A stretch of DNA of 64,000 nt, from assembly GCF_030052815.1 (NCBI RefSeq), contig NC_079504.1:55617502-55681501 (forward strand). Direction: 5' to 3'. This stretch comes from Hevea brasiliensis. Its lineage: Eukaryota; Streptophyta; Magnoliopsida; Malpighiales; Euphorbiaceae. A model generated the notes under the pieces. That model made no database searches. It was not told the origin of the DNA and saw only the letters and a program-made list of their open reading frames with translations. This document shows positions 1 through 12,312 of the stretch, piece by piece. The position numbers and the translations under genes are program-made. Each line of letters starts with the position of its first letter. Within the stretch, counting starts at the first letter, position 1.

Positions 1-3000
1 TATCAGATTTTATTGAAATGCCCTTCAGAGATTATGATATCATCTTGGGCATGGATTGGTTAGCCAAGCATCACGCCATGATTGACTATAGACTGAAGAT
101 AGTCACTTTAGGTCTCCCTCTGTATGGTGATGTGGTAATATATGATTGACTATAGACTGAAGATCATCATTTCGGCTGCACTAGCCAGAAGGATGATCAG
201 AAAGGGGTGTGAAGCATACTTGGCACATGTGATAGACACCCAAGTGGGGAGTCTAGCACTGAGGGACATCCTTACAGTATGTGACTTTCTGGATGTGTTT
301 CCTGATGAATTGCTAGGATTACCTCCAGAAAGAGAAGTGCAGTTTGAAATTGATGTTATGCTTGCTATGGACCCAATCTCGATAACACCATATCGAATGG
401 CACCAGCAGAATTGAAAGAGTTGAAAGTGCAGTTGCAAGAGCTGCTTGACAAGGGCTTTGTCCACCCTAGTGTGTCATCTTGGGGAGTGCCAGTATTGTT
501 TGTTAAGAAGAAAGGTGGCACTCTCCGTTTATGTATTCACTATCAGTAGTTGAATAAGGTGACAATAAAGAATAGATACCCATTACCCCGTATTGATGAC
601 TTATTTGATCAGTTGAGGGGTGTAGCTATGTTCTCCAAAATTAACCTGAGATCAGGTTATTATCAGCTGAAAGTACAAGAGCAGAGTATTCCTAAGACTG
701 CCTTTAGAACTCGCTATGGCCATTATGAGTTCTTGGTCATGCCATTCGGGTTAACTAATGCTCCGACTACTTTTATAGATCTGATGAACACTATCTTCAG
801 ACCATACCTCGACCAATTTGTTGTGGTATTCATTAATGATATATTGGTTTATTCGAGGAGTGCAGAAGAGCATGATAGACATCTGCGGATTGTACTGCAG
901 ACTTTGAGGGAGAAACAGCTATACGCCAAATTGTCAAAGTGTGAATTTTGGCTGTCCTTAATTGGAAACCACCCAGAAATATCATGGAGATTCACAGTTT
1001 TCTAGGTTTAGCTGGATACTACCGCGAATTTGTGAAAGGGTTCTCCATGTTGGCATCTCCATTGACTAAGCTACTTCGAAAAGATGTAAAATTTTAGTGG
1101 ACAGATAAATGCCAGCAGAGTTTTGATGAGTTGAAGAAATGTTTGACTGAAGCTCCAGTTCTTACTTCACCTACCTCGGATAAAGAGTATATTGTTTATA
1201 GTGACGCTTCTCATAATGCGTTAGGCTGCGTACTGATGCAAGAATGGAATGTCATTGCCTATGCATCACGCCTGCTAAAACTGCATGAGAGGAATTATCC
1301 GACATATGACTTGGAGCTAACAGCTATTGTGTTCGCTCTTAAGATCTTGAGACACTATTTGTATGGGGAAAAGTGCTACATTTACACAGATCATAAGAGT
1401 TTGAAGTATCTGGGCACTCAGAAAGAGTTGAATTTGAGATAGAGGAGATGGTTAGAGTTAATAAAAGACTACGACTATCTAATAGACTATCAGCCAGGGA
1501 AAGCTAATGTGGTGGTTGACGCCTTAAGTTGCAAGACTATGGCAAGTCTACAGGTTACTCCTTTGTCTATGGTACATGAGTTGAGAGTATTGCATGCCAA
1601 CTTAGAGATTAATGATGAGGGGCAAACAGCAGTTGCATGGCATGTACAGCCAATGTTGATTGATCAGATCAGAATGGCTGCTCAGAATGATCAGAAGTAT
1701 CAGAAGCTGTTAGAAGAAGTCAGACAGGGCAAGAAACCTGAATTCTCAGTGAGAGATGATGGCCTACTGCTTCACCGAGGCAGAATGTGCATTCCTAATG
1801 ATGTTGATTTGAGGCAGATCATTTTGGAGGAAGCATATGAGTCTCCTTTTGCTATGCACCCTGGTGGCACAAAAATGTATAGAGGACTGAAAGAGCACTA
1901 CTGGTGGATGGGTATGAAAAGAAATGTAGCAGAATTTGTTTCCAAATGCTTAACTTGTTAGCAAATGAAGGCAGAGCATCAAGTACCAGCTAGTTTGTTA
2001 CATCAATTACCAGTACCGGAATGGAAATGGGAGAGATTAACAATGGACTTTGTGATGGGACTTTCAAGGACACAGAAGAGTCATGATGCAGTATGGGTTA
2101 TAGTTGATAGACCGACCAAGTCTGCTCATTTTCTGCCTATCCGGATGGACTACAGTTTAGAAAGATTGGCCAAGTTGTACATTGATGAGATAGTAAGACT
2201 GCAAGGAGTGCCAGTATCCATTGTATCAGACAGAGATCCTAGGTTCACTTCTAGATTCTGGGGTAGTCTTCAGAGAGCCCTAGGAACTAGATTGAACTTT
2301 AGCACAGCATTCCACCCACAGATAGATGGCCAGTCTGAGAGAGTAATTCAGATCTTGGAGGACATGCTACGGGCTTTTGTGATTGAGTTTGAAGGTAATT
2401 GGGACACACACTTGCCTTTGATTGACTTTGCTTATAACAACCGCTACCAATCAAGCATTGGGATGCCCCCATATGAAGCTTTGTATGGCAGAAAATATAG
2501 AACCCCGTTGTGTTGGGATGAGGTAGCGAAAGAAAGATGATTGGGCCAGAAATTGTTCAACAAACTGAAGAGAAAATCAGATTGGTTAGAGATCGACTCA
2601 AAGCTGCATCAGACTGTCAAAATTCCTATATTGATTTGAAGAGAAGAGATATTGAATATGCAGTGGGTGAGAAAGTATTCCTCAAGGTTTCCCCTTGAAA
2701 GAGAATTATGAGATTCGGTAGAAAGGGAAAACTGAGTCCTCGTTTCATTGGACCATATGAGGTTCTGGAGAGAGTGGGTCTTTTGGCATATTGTTTGGCA
2801 CTACCTCTAGAGTTAGAGAAGATACATAACGTCTTCCATGTATCAATGTTGAGGAGGTATCGATCAGACCCATCTCATGTATTACCAGTTGAAGAAATTG
2901 AAGTGAATTCAGATCTCATATATGAGGAAGAACATTTAAAGATTCTGGTTTATGAGGTGAAGTAGCTGAGGAACAAGCAGATACCGCTAGTAAAGGTGCT

Positions 3001-3085
3001 GTGCAACCATCATTTCAGCCAGGAGGCTACTTGGGAACGAGAGGAGGACATGAGAAGACAGCACCCACAGTTGTTCAGAGATTGA
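1..3085 (+). pseudogene. Family-A Ty3/gypsy (Tekay-like chromovirus) pol pseudogene, 5' part outside the window
   Basis: Decayed retrotransposon polyprotein. In order one reads the end of the protease (ILGMDWL near 45-60), reverse transcriptase ([18 protein letters not shown] near 715-765, then [13 protein letters not shown] near 817-855), RNase H ([15 protein letters not shown] near 1197-1240, TDHKSLKYL near 1388), the integrase zinc-binding region (HPGGTKMYRGLKEHYWW near 1858-1910), the DDE core ([24 protein letters not shown]) and a C-terminal chromodomain-like segment (YEEEHLKILVYEVK onward). That order and the chromodomain are typical of Tekay chromoviruses. It is broken by TAG at 547, a deletion/frameshift near 955-1005, in-frame stops near 1096, 1441, 1960, 2697 and 2963, and a frameshift near 2537. 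The RT catalytic FIDD is FIND. No function is expected. Gag and the 5' LTR lie left of the window. Confidence 0.95.
78..164 (+). repeat. 23-bp direct duplication in the protease-RT linker
   Basis: The 23 bases at 78-100 recur exactly at 142-164, separated by 41 bp not related to the surrounding coding frame. The second copy restarts the reading frame used by the open stretch at 142-549. It looks like a templated insertion during break repair inside an already dead element. Confidence 0.8.
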
Positions 3086-3094
3086 TTACCAGAT

Positions 3095-3133
3095 AAAATT
3101 TCGAGACGAAATTTATTTTAAGAGGGGGAGAAT
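3095..3133 (+). promoter_or_regulatory. Family-A pre-PPT palindrome and polypurine tract
   Basis: The inverted motif AAATTTCG..CGAAATTT at 3095-3114 is followed by a purine run (aagagggggagaa, 3120-3132) that directly abuts the LTR start TGTAACACCCC. Purine tracts here prime plus-strand DNA synthesis in LTR retrotransposons. The same palindrome precedes the PPT in families B and C. Confidence 0.85.
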
Positions 3134-6100
3134 TGTAACACCCCTACTGGCATAACCTGGTACATTTTACTGTTCCGGTGATCGGTATCGGCCCAGATAA
3201 TTAAGGAGATTAAAACCACATTTAAGACACCTAGATAAGCTCTAAATACAAATAATTAGTAATCGCTAAATAGTTAAGTATAAATAAGAAAAATAGAACG
3301 CAAGTTAAATGAGCTGGGAGTCACAACAATGGGTGACCTTCTCGGGAATGACTGCGGGGTCAGTCTAAACTCAAATTTCGAACCGTAAAATGTGACGTTG
3401 CAGTCCTTAGGACTATTGCGAACACATTAGAAAAGAGAAAATCACAAAAAAGAATTGTTAAGCAAGTCAAATAATTAGGTTAAGGATCCAGAAGAAATAT
3501 TGAATTACTTGCAAACCGGACCGAACCGGCAAGGGGCAATTTGGTCAATTCACCCCTAAAGCTGACTCCTGACCTAACTGTCCAATAAAATCGGAGAAAC
3601 AAAAAGTTTGGGATCGAGAATTAAATTAAAGAACTAATGGAAAAATAAATGCAAAAGAAAAAAAAAAGAAAGAAAAAGGTTTATTTACATCATGCATGAC
3701 ATAAGCATGATGCAATAAATCTAATATTTAAATAATAGAAATTTTGGGGATAAATCCTAATAATTAAAAGACAAAAATAAAAAGAAAAAAAAAATTATTT
3801 CATCTTCCTCACTAAACCAGCCGGCACCTCTCTCTCTCCCACTTCTCTTACCACAAACCTCCATTGAAGCTTGAGTTCAAGCTTGCAAACCCCTATTAAA
3901 CCTCACTTTGTCCCCATATTTCCCCATTAAAACTTATTAGACCAACTAATGAAGGTGATTGATCATGAAAAGGAAGGAGGAAAAATAGAGATTGAAGATT
4001 TGAAATTCAAAGAAAGAGGTTAGTCATCAATCACTTAGTTTTTCTTTAAAATTCATGCACATATGCTTTAATAAACTTAGAAATTATGTAAAATCAAACA
4101 AAAACAATTATTGAGGGACCAAACAAAAATTTTGGCTAGCCTTAATTAGGGTTTGAAATGAATGAGTTTTAAGTGTTTGAATGGTTATTTGAGGTGAATT
4201 AGGTGTATAGATCATGAATGTACACTTTGAAATGTATTAGAGTTGAAATCTATGTAATTAGGGTTTTGAACATGTGAAAAATTGGAGAAAAAGTTGAGAA
4301 TTGGTCAATTGATGTAGTTGACCTTATTTGAGTTGAGAAATGGTCAATTGTCACCATTTCTGGTGTGTATGAATTGTTGGAAACAAGTTCCAATTTGGAT
4401 AGGTTAGGGTCAATTTGTATGCACCTTCACCTAGGTCCCTTTCAGGGACCAAAACTAAAAATTTACCAACCCAATAGGTGTGAGGCCAATTGGGAATGAA
4501 ACTAGACACAAAATGACACATTTTTCATTCAGAAATCATGCCTAGAAAGTGACTATAACTTTGTGAACAATTAGACCAAATCCAGAATTAGGCACACTAA
4601 CCTGTACAAAAATGACCAAATGAACAGTAGTTATGTAAATGACCATAACTTGGCCTAAGAAGGTCCAAATGACCTGAATTTTATACTGATAGATAGCTGA
4701 GACATAGCCCTACAACTTTCATGAAGAAAAGAAACCCAAATTGTGATCATAGCCTGTCCAAAAACTCACCTACAGTCAATGTACAAAAATTGCCAAAATC
4801 CAGGAAATGTCCAGAATTCTGGGTAATAATAAATCCGGCTAGCCATGTTCAAATGGCTATAACTAGGGCTACAAAACTCCAAATGGAGTGATTCAAAAAG
4901 GGAAATAAAGTTAAGACAATAAGGAACAACTTCTATGAAGAAAACTTAGCCAAATTACCACAGCAACTTGACCAATGGAACAATCAAAAACAGGACACTG
5001 AATCTGAAATTTTGGAAATTTCACCTAAGAGACTTCAAATTTGAGGAACCAACCAAAACCAAAAAATTAGGTAACCAAAATGTGGTATGTGGGTGAAATT
5101 GAAATTCCCATACCTATTAAGCATTAGAAAGTCAATAAATTGACTTGAATAGTATCGTGAATAGTAACCCCGAAGTGTAAATTTTAATGAACATCAAGTT
5201 TAGCATATTAAAGCTAGGTATAAATAGATTTGAATTTATTTTTGAAATTTTGATACTGAAACACTGTGAAATTGTGTGTTTCAGTTGAAAAGAATACCAG
5301 GAAAGAACCCGAGGCATCGAGTCAAGGCCAAGAGGCGACTCGCATAAGGTTTGTGCACAACATAAAAATTGTCATTAAATTTTCTTTTACAATTTATGTG
5401 AAATGAATTATGACTTTATTGTATTGAAAATTGTGATTGAAAGGAACAATATGCTTTTGACTTAAATTGTTGAAAGTTTACTTGTATATATTTGAAATGG
5501 CAATAAATGTTTAGTAAATTGCTAAGACAGTTTTGAAACCACAGTGTCATGACCATATATTTGAATACCTCACTAGCATGACTAGTGGGAGGAAATAGTT
5601 TTGAATTTTGACTCCTTCTCTGGCTGAAGTGTTGAGGTGTGTGCCAGTAGAAGAAGAAATTTGAATGGGTACCCATAATTTGAGCTAGCTAGCCTTGTGA
5701 TTTCTTATAAGCTTCCAGCTATTGAGTTGAATATTGTTCTGAATGGCATGATATAACTGTGTGTTTTTATAAAATTTGTTTTGAGACTTCCTAAATGAAA
5801 TTGTTTGGACTAAAAGTTTATAAATCATGTTTAGTATCTGTCTTTTATTTTCAGTACTGTATTTGAATAAATGTGATTTGAATTATTCATAAATGTTATT
5901 TTAGTATGCTGTGCACCACTGAGTTATAGTACTCCGTGATGGTTGTTATTGTTGTCGCAGATATAGAGGCTAGAGGAGCAGCATAGTGAGCTGCTGAGGA
6001 TCTTGGAGCTACATCCCTGAAGTTTTGTCGAGTATAATTTTATACCCTGTTTGTAATGTTTATATTTGTGTATGTAACCATATGTACATGTATAAACTGG

Positions 6101-6608
6101 TCATGAGCAGTTGTATAGAGTTTGTAATAAAATTAGTTTGGATTTTCTCATGTATATTTTGGATGATGACTGTAATTTGATTTTACTTTAATGAAAAATT
6201 AGTGAAGTTATTTAGTGTTATATTTTGAAGACAAATGAAATGAGAATTATTTGAATTTTGGAGTTTGGGAAAAATTCATGTTGAGTTTGTTGTGGTAGTG
6301 TTTGATTTGATAAAATGAGATATTGGAAGTGTTTTTATAGGTTTTTGAAGAACTGTTTTCTTAAAATACAAATGGCACTCTGCCGAAATTTTTCTAAAAA
6401 TTTACGTAAAAATAAAATAGACAAAAATTTGAACTAGTTTTTAAACTTCTATTAAATGTAAGAAAATGCTCACCACTTCTAAAAAGTGAGAAAATGGTTT
6501 TAAAATCCCTTGTAGGGTACTTAATGAGTTATTGATAGGTGAAGTTCGATAGTTCATTAGGTATTCTACATGATCATGTTATGCCTTACAGAGCAGTAAG
6601 GTGTGACA
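3134..6608 (+). repeat. Family-A 3' LTR (about 3.48 kb)
   Basis: Starts TGTAACACCCC directly after the PPT and ends GTGTGACA at 6608, giving TG...CA termini. The length is large for a plant LTR. It is non-coding: the small open frames in it have no recognisable domain. It contains a threefold degenerate ~200-bp module (4440-4960) and the conserved block around 5270-5370 with TTTCAGTTGAAAAG and GGTTTGTGCAC that recurs in family-C LTRs. A variant of the CACTGAGT..ACTC stem-loop lies near 5916-5960. The flank after 6608 is minus-strand LTR of the same family, so this element inserted into its own kind. The TSD cannot be checked because the 5' end is outside the window. Confidence 0.9.
4440..4960 (+). 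repeat. Threefold degenerate ~200-bp module inside the family-A LTR
   Basis: Three paragraphs share the same order of motifs: (CC)ATAACTTG-like, a TCCAAATG/CCAATTG-like block, then a tract resembling AACTAGACA..ACAACTTTCATGAAGAAA. They sit at about 4440-4555, 4646-4748 and 4853-4958, roughly 205 bp apart. Equivalent triplets are seen in the LTRs of families B and C, so the arrangement predates the split of the families. Function unknown. Confidence 0.55.
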
Positions 6609-7035
6609 CACATACCACATTTTGGTTACTAATTTTGTTAGTTTTAGTTGCTCCTTAGATTTTTAGGTTTCCTAGGCACAATTTCAAATTTTCCAGATTT
6701 AGTGTCCTATTTTATACTGTTCTATTGGTCATGTTGCTGTTAGAATTTGGCAAAGTTTTATTCATAGAAGTTGTTCCTTATTGTCTTAACTTTAATTCCC
6801 TTTTTGAATCACTCCATTTGGAGTTTTGTAGCCCAAGATATGACTATTTGAATAGGGCTAGCCGGATTTGGTATTACTCAAAATTCTGGGCATTTTCTAG
6901 ATACTAGTAGTTTTGGTATACTGACTACAGGTGACTTTTCGGATAGATTATAGTCAAATTTTGGGTTTATTTTCTTCATAAAAGTTGTAGGGCTATGTGT
7001 TAGCTTTCCATCGGTATAAGATTCAGGTCATTTGG
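6609..7035 (-). repeat. Host family-A LTR, minus strand, left fragment
   Basis: From CACATACCACATTTTGG onward the sequence is the reverse complement of the family-A LTR interior (compare 4660-5105 on the plus strand). It stops at the TTTGG duplication (7031-7035) where element B1 begins and continues in register at 41421. This is the base layer of the nest. The rest of this LTR lies left of the plus-strand family-A element, beyond the window. Confidence 0.85.
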
Positions 7036-9574
7036 TGTGACACCCCTTACCCGTCTACAGTGTAGCCGAGCAAGATATGCCACTCAGTGTGCCGGAGCAC
7101 CAATTCATATTTCCATTACAATTTATCCCTTTAATTCATTTATTTATAATTTTTGATAAATCTGAATTTTTTCGCAATTTTTTTGAATTGGAAAAACTGT
7201 TTCTGAATCTATTAAAAACACTTCCAATATAATTTCCAAATCCAAACTCCATTATACTCACATATCTCAACTCAATCTCAAATCACAACACTATTTTCAG
7301 AATTTTTCTGTTCACTTCATCACTTGAAGCACATTTATAAATATTTCTCAACATTTCCTTTTTTCAACATAATATACAGAAAATCTCAATAACATGAAAT
7401 TTCATATCTTTACATTGTCACATAATTACAAGAGTTCATAGTTACAATCCAAAACTAATATAAAATGCAAAATACAAAATGCTACCCCAAAGTCCTAATG
7501 TCCTACCATATGCACTGCAGATGTGAGGTGACTCTGGACTCCGGATGTAGCTCTGAAAGTTTACCCTGTCTGATGTCTGCTGGGCTCCCCAGCTAGGTCT
7601 CCAGTACCTGCGCGTGGCAAAAGCGACGCGCTAAGCAATTCTGCTTAGTGGTGACAATATAAAATAAAATAAAATAACTAAAATAATGCAATTATGCAGA
7701 ATGTATGTTTACATTTTTGGTAGGCTTAATTTCTGATATTTATCGCAGTATTATTCGATTAAATTTTGGTAAGGTTTAGTATCATTGCCTGAGTAACTCA
7801 TACCAGTCGACTGGACTGGATAAATGGGTAAACTGGCACTGGGTACTAAGTACCTCGGACCATCACACCATCGGTCACATTGTGTCTCCCGGTGTGCAAC
7901 AGAACAGCTAATGAGCTGTAATAATCATCAGGGATAAAACTCGAGTGTAACAACTCAAATAACATAGCCAAAGGCTATTATGTCACAGAATGGCATGGGA
8001 AGCCATGAAACACAGAATGGCTTGAAGCCATATGCAGTACTGCTAACAGAACCCTATTGGCATATCAATCTATCCAAACCAATCTTGCTAGGTATACTAG
8101 GGCATATTACACTTTTAAGTTTCATAATTCTTGAAATTCAAGTTTAGTATTACTATTCAATTCATTAGTCAACAAAATGTTGACTTTTACATGGACAATA
8201 GGTACATTGGTTTTAATACTCTCAACATACCACATTTTGCATTGTAAAATTGTTAGTATTGGTTGTCAATACCATTTCTAAGCTTAATGTTAATTGGACA
8301 GAATTTTCAATTTTCAAGCTTTGTGTTTACTGTTCCATTAGTCATTTTTGCAGTGGGAATTTGGCGAAATGATCAACATGAAAGTTGTTCCTTATTTTAT
8401 CTAGTTGAATTTCCTTTTTTGAATCACTCCATTTGGAGTTTTTTAGCTCAATTTATGGCCCAAAAACCACAATTGGCTGGATTATGATTTTTCCAGAATT
8501 TCTGGACTGACCAAATCTATAGTGTTAGGAGCAGTGACTTCAGGTCACTTTTTGAATATGTTATGGTCATAATTTGAGTTAGATTTCTTCATGAAAGTTG
8601 TTGTTCTATATCTCACCTTGTTTTTGGTAAAATTTCAGGTCAATTGGACCTTTCTACACTAAGTTATGGCCAAATGACTAAATACTATTCATTTGGTCAT
8701 TTTGCCCAAGCAGAATGCAGGTCACCTGGATTAGGGCAATCTTTTGGTCAACTTAGTTTGATTTTTTGGGCATGTTTTCTTCATCAATGTTGTGCCATTA
8801 TGTGTCTATTTTCATGTCCAATTGGCCTTGTACCAATTGAACCTCTACAATTCCAGTTATTGCTGCCCAAACCTGCTGGACTCATGCCTAGTCTTACAGG
8901 TCACCAAGGGCAGCCACACCAAACTCTAATCCCACTACACAATTCACTTCATTTTTTATTTAAACAGAACCAAATGGTCACTAATTGACCATTAAAACCT
9001 ACTTTCATTATAACATGATCAAAGTCTCATTTTTCACCCCAAACCCTAACTCAAATATTATAAATCATGCATTATCATTGCATTTCATCAATCCACTTAA
9101 GGGATACCTATTGAGGTCAGCCATACTAGCATGTTAGCTCCATAAAACTCATCACAATCATACCCCAACCAAGACTGCCAAAATTTAGGGATGGCATTCA
9201 AATGGTATTTCATCAATTACTTTATCATTTTCACTCATTCATAGTCCTAATACATGAATTTAAAGTGAAATTCAAGGTTAGGTCACAAACCTCTATGGAG
9301 TGAGATTTCCCACTTACTAGGGTTCCTCTTTTCCTTTTCTTTTTACTCCCAAAAGACTCTCCAAGGTGGGAGAACACCTTTTTGTGTTGGGAGTATAGGG
9401 TTTAGTGGGACAAAAGCTAGTGAAATCAAGCTTTCAAAAGCTTGCTCATGGTGGCCATGGTGGGAGTGGGTGATGGCAAGAAGAAGAAGAAAGGGAGAGT
9501 TCTGATTTTTTTTTCATTTTTCAGCCCATTTGGTCTCTTTTAAATAAGTTTATGCCATGTTTCAACATTAGATT
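7036..9574 (-). repeat. B1 3' LTR, distal part
   Basis: Begins TGTGACACCCC (reverse of the LTR terminus GGGGTGTCACA) and runs to the AGATT duplication at 9570-9574. It corresponds base for base to 38272-40835 of the right-hand LTR apart from small indels. One of these is a loss of about 30 bp near 7165-7195 that removed the GCCGGCACTCTG region. The serial hairpin block is at about 7960-8040. Open frames such as 8644-8988 are antisense to the LTR and appear in every family-B LTR. I do not regard them as genes. Confidence 0.9.
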
Positions 9575-10839
9575 TGTAACACCCCTATGTTCGGTAGTGC
9601 GTTCTACTGTTCCAGTGACCAGTGTCTGCCCGGACAGCTAGGATGCCTAGAACTACATCTAAATGTTAGTGAGGAGACATAAAATAATGAAATACAAGAA
9701 AAGAAAATACAAGAAAAATAATGAAAAAAAATACCAATGAAATGTAACCAAGTTAAACGAGCCAAAAACCGTAGCGATGGGTGAACGCACCAGGAAGTTG
9801 AGGCGAGGATCGTTGACTAGCCCTGAACAGCGGGGAACCCTGAAAAATATTTTTAGGACTTAAATAAATGCCTATTGAAGTATAAATATCATTAGAAAGA
9901 TCAAAGAAAAATTAATTAATTAGTACAAAGAAAAACGAGAAATCGAGAAAACGACAAAACTCGGTGTTAGCGAAAAATCGAGAATGCAACCCGAACAGGG
10001 GCATTGTCGTCATTTGACACCTCGAGTTGTCTTTTGACCTAAATGTCCATTAAAAATACATGAAATTACACTGTGAAAATGTGAGATTTGGAAATTTAAG
10101 AATAAACAAACATTAAATCTCCACTTCGTGGTCCACTAACACCTAAAGTGGACCATTAACCTTCATTTTGGACAGCAGAAACTCACCTTCTTCAACATTG
10201 CAAAAACCAGCCAAAAATGGAAGAAAGGAATTCCTCCATGGCCGAATTCATGCAAGCTTCCATTTCCCATGATCCAAGCCATTTTTCCACTTGATTCCTT
10301 CACTAAAATTGTTCTACACAACTTGGACAGTATGTATATAGTGTTCTTAGTTTTGAGCAGTTGTAAATTAAAATTGTACATTAAAGTTGTAAACTAAATT
10401 TATGAATTATTTTGGTTTGTAAATATTGTGATATATTTCTTTTATCTCAGCTTTTAAAAACACTGGAAAATTATTGTGGATTTAGTAGACAAATGTTGAG
10501 AAACTTATTGTGTTGTTTTAGATATTGGAGTTTGAGATTGAGAAATATATTTCAAGTGCTTTTTATAGGTTTTTAAAGAACTGTTTTATTCAAATTACAG
10601 AGGACACTCTGCCAAAATTTTTACAGAAATTAATAATTATTTAAATGTGTTAGCTGTTTCACTTTAGTTCAAAAAAAAATTTTAACACCTGTAAATAGTG
10701 CTCACCACTGTAAAAAGAAGTAAGAAAAGTTTTAAAATCTCTTGTAGTGTATTTAATGGGTTATCAGGAGACGAAGTTGGTAATTCATTAGGTATACTAC
10801 TGGATCATGTTATGCCTTACGGAGGGGTAGGGTGTGACA
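9575..10839 (+). repeat. Family-C LTR 1 (1.27 kb, internally deleted)
   Basis: TGTAACACCCCTATGTTCGG to GGTGTGACA. Compared with LTR 2 it lacks the segment equivalent to about 14043-16745. The join falls after CTTGGACAG and resumes at TATGTATATAGTG, with only about 2 bp of shared sequence at the breakpoint. It therefore lacks the modules, the 47-bp repeats and the stem-loop. Confidence 0.92.
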
Positions 10840-10847
10840 TGTTTTAG

Positions 10848-10859
10848 TGGTATCAGAGC
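10848..10859 (+). promoter_or_regulatory. Primer-binding site, family C unit 1
   Basis: TGGTATCAGAGC, complementary to the 3' end of plant initiator methionine tRNA, lies 8 bp after the LTR end. It primes minus-strand DNA synthesis. Confidence 0.92.
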
Positions 10860-11028
10860 TAGTTTTTAAATTCTGTTTTCAACTATAATTTGAATATTCT
10901 TTCTTCATAGTACAACTGCTCAATATCATTGTTTGATACATACAGTACATTACATTATAAATATGCACTAACGGGAGGAAATCTCCTTCTGTTATTTGTT
11001 TAGGAGGTCTAAGATCCTCGAATTGACT

Positions 11029-12312
11029 ATGGAAGAGGGTGATCGTTCAGTCGATCAATCGATAGAGGCTGAGGTGCAAGGGGATGCCCCAGCCCTACAC
11101 AATGTCAGTGGATCAGCCGCACCAGCCCCTTCAGTACCACAGTTCCCTGCTCAGTTCACTCAGTAGATGGCTGCAATATTCCAACAGATGACTGGTAACG
11201 TGCCTACTCAAGTCCCACTACAGACACCAGTGGTACAACCACAATCTTCTGCTAGGCAGTATGACAAATTGATGAAATATGGGGCTATTGAGTTCAAGGG
11301 GACAGTAGATCCTCTAAAGGCAGAACAGTGGTTAGAGAGAATGGATAGGGTGTTCAAGAAACTGCACTGCACAGAGGAGCTCAGATTTGAATATTCAGTG
11401 TCTCTACTACAGGGGGATGCATATGACTAGTAGAAAACCATTCCCCATAGTCTGGTAGAACCTTCAGTGCTAACATGGAATGATTTTCTATAGGAGTTCA
11501 GATAGAAATATGTCCTTGATGCTTATGTGAACCAGAAGCTGCAAGAGTTCCTAAGTCTGAAACAGGGGAGTAGATCGGTGGCTGAATATTAAAGGGAATT
11601 TTCCTGCCTGAGCCATTATACAGTAAGTCTACTTTCTACCAGTAGGGAGAGATGTAAGAGGTTTAAAATCGGCTTAAAGCCTAGTATCAGATTACAAGTG
11701 GTCGGATTCAAACATAACAACTTCTCTGAGCTTATTTCTCAAGCACTAGAATTAGAAAGAATTGAATCTGAAGCGGCCCCTAAGAAAAAGAAATCAGAGA
11801 AGACAGAAAAAGAGGGAAAGTCAGTAGAACAGGGTTCCAGTGGTCCTACTGGAAAGAGAAAAAACTTTGGGGGACACAACAGAGGTAGTAAGAAGTCCGG
11901 AAAAGATAGATCTTCTGGACAGAAACCACCTCGATCCGATCAGCAAACTCAATAGAAACCTAGAAATGCATTATCAGATCGACTTTGTGAAACTTGTGTT
12001 AAACCACATAGTGGGTTATGTTATAGAGCCATAGGAGCATGTTTTAATTGTGGAGAGATTGGTCATTTTGCTAGGGATTGTATAAATCCACGTCGTTCTG
12101 AATCATTTACTCCACCAGAGGCGTCAACCCAAGTTTCTACCCCAAATAGTTCACCATCAGTTAGTAGAGGCAGAGGTAGAAGTAGGGGTAGTACACCTAG
12201 AAATCAGAGTACTGTGAATCAGCCAGAACAGGGTGATGCTTCAGCTAGAGTATATGCTATACAACAAAGGGAAGAGGCTGAGACTTTTGACATCATTGCT
12301 GGTACTCTCTAA
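11029..12312 (+). pseudogene. Family-C gag pseudogene, unit 1
   Basis: Starts at an ATG (MEEGDRSVDQS). An acidic/proline-rich N-terminus is followed by a retrotransposon gag domain (AEQWLERMDRVFKKLHC near 11321-11371, FEYSVSLLQGDAYD near 11390-11430), a lysine-rich stretch near 11780-11960 and CCHC zinc knuckles (CFNCGEIGHFARDC near 12040-12080). It then runs into a protease start (EAETFDIIAGTL) and stops near 12312. In-frame stops replace CAG at 11165, two TGG codons near 11429-11433, TGG at 11492, CAG near 11954 and others. Gag normally forms the particle that packages RNA; this copy cannot. It is nearly identical to unit 2 but carries more stops. Confidence 0.92.

Noticed and set aside
8644..8988. 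A 114-codon open frame beginning MDLSTLSYGQMTK, with relatives at 27261-27632, 35349-35564 and 39826-40230
   Set aside because: It is antisense to the family-B LTR and recurs only because the LTR recurs four times. Length and end vary between copies, there is no recognisable domain, and the wording follows the repeated LTR modules.
10848..10859. TGGTATCAGAGC considered as part of a tRNA gene
   Set aside because: It lacks the rest of a tRNA and sits just after an LTR: a primer-binding site. No tRNA gene was recognised elsewhere.
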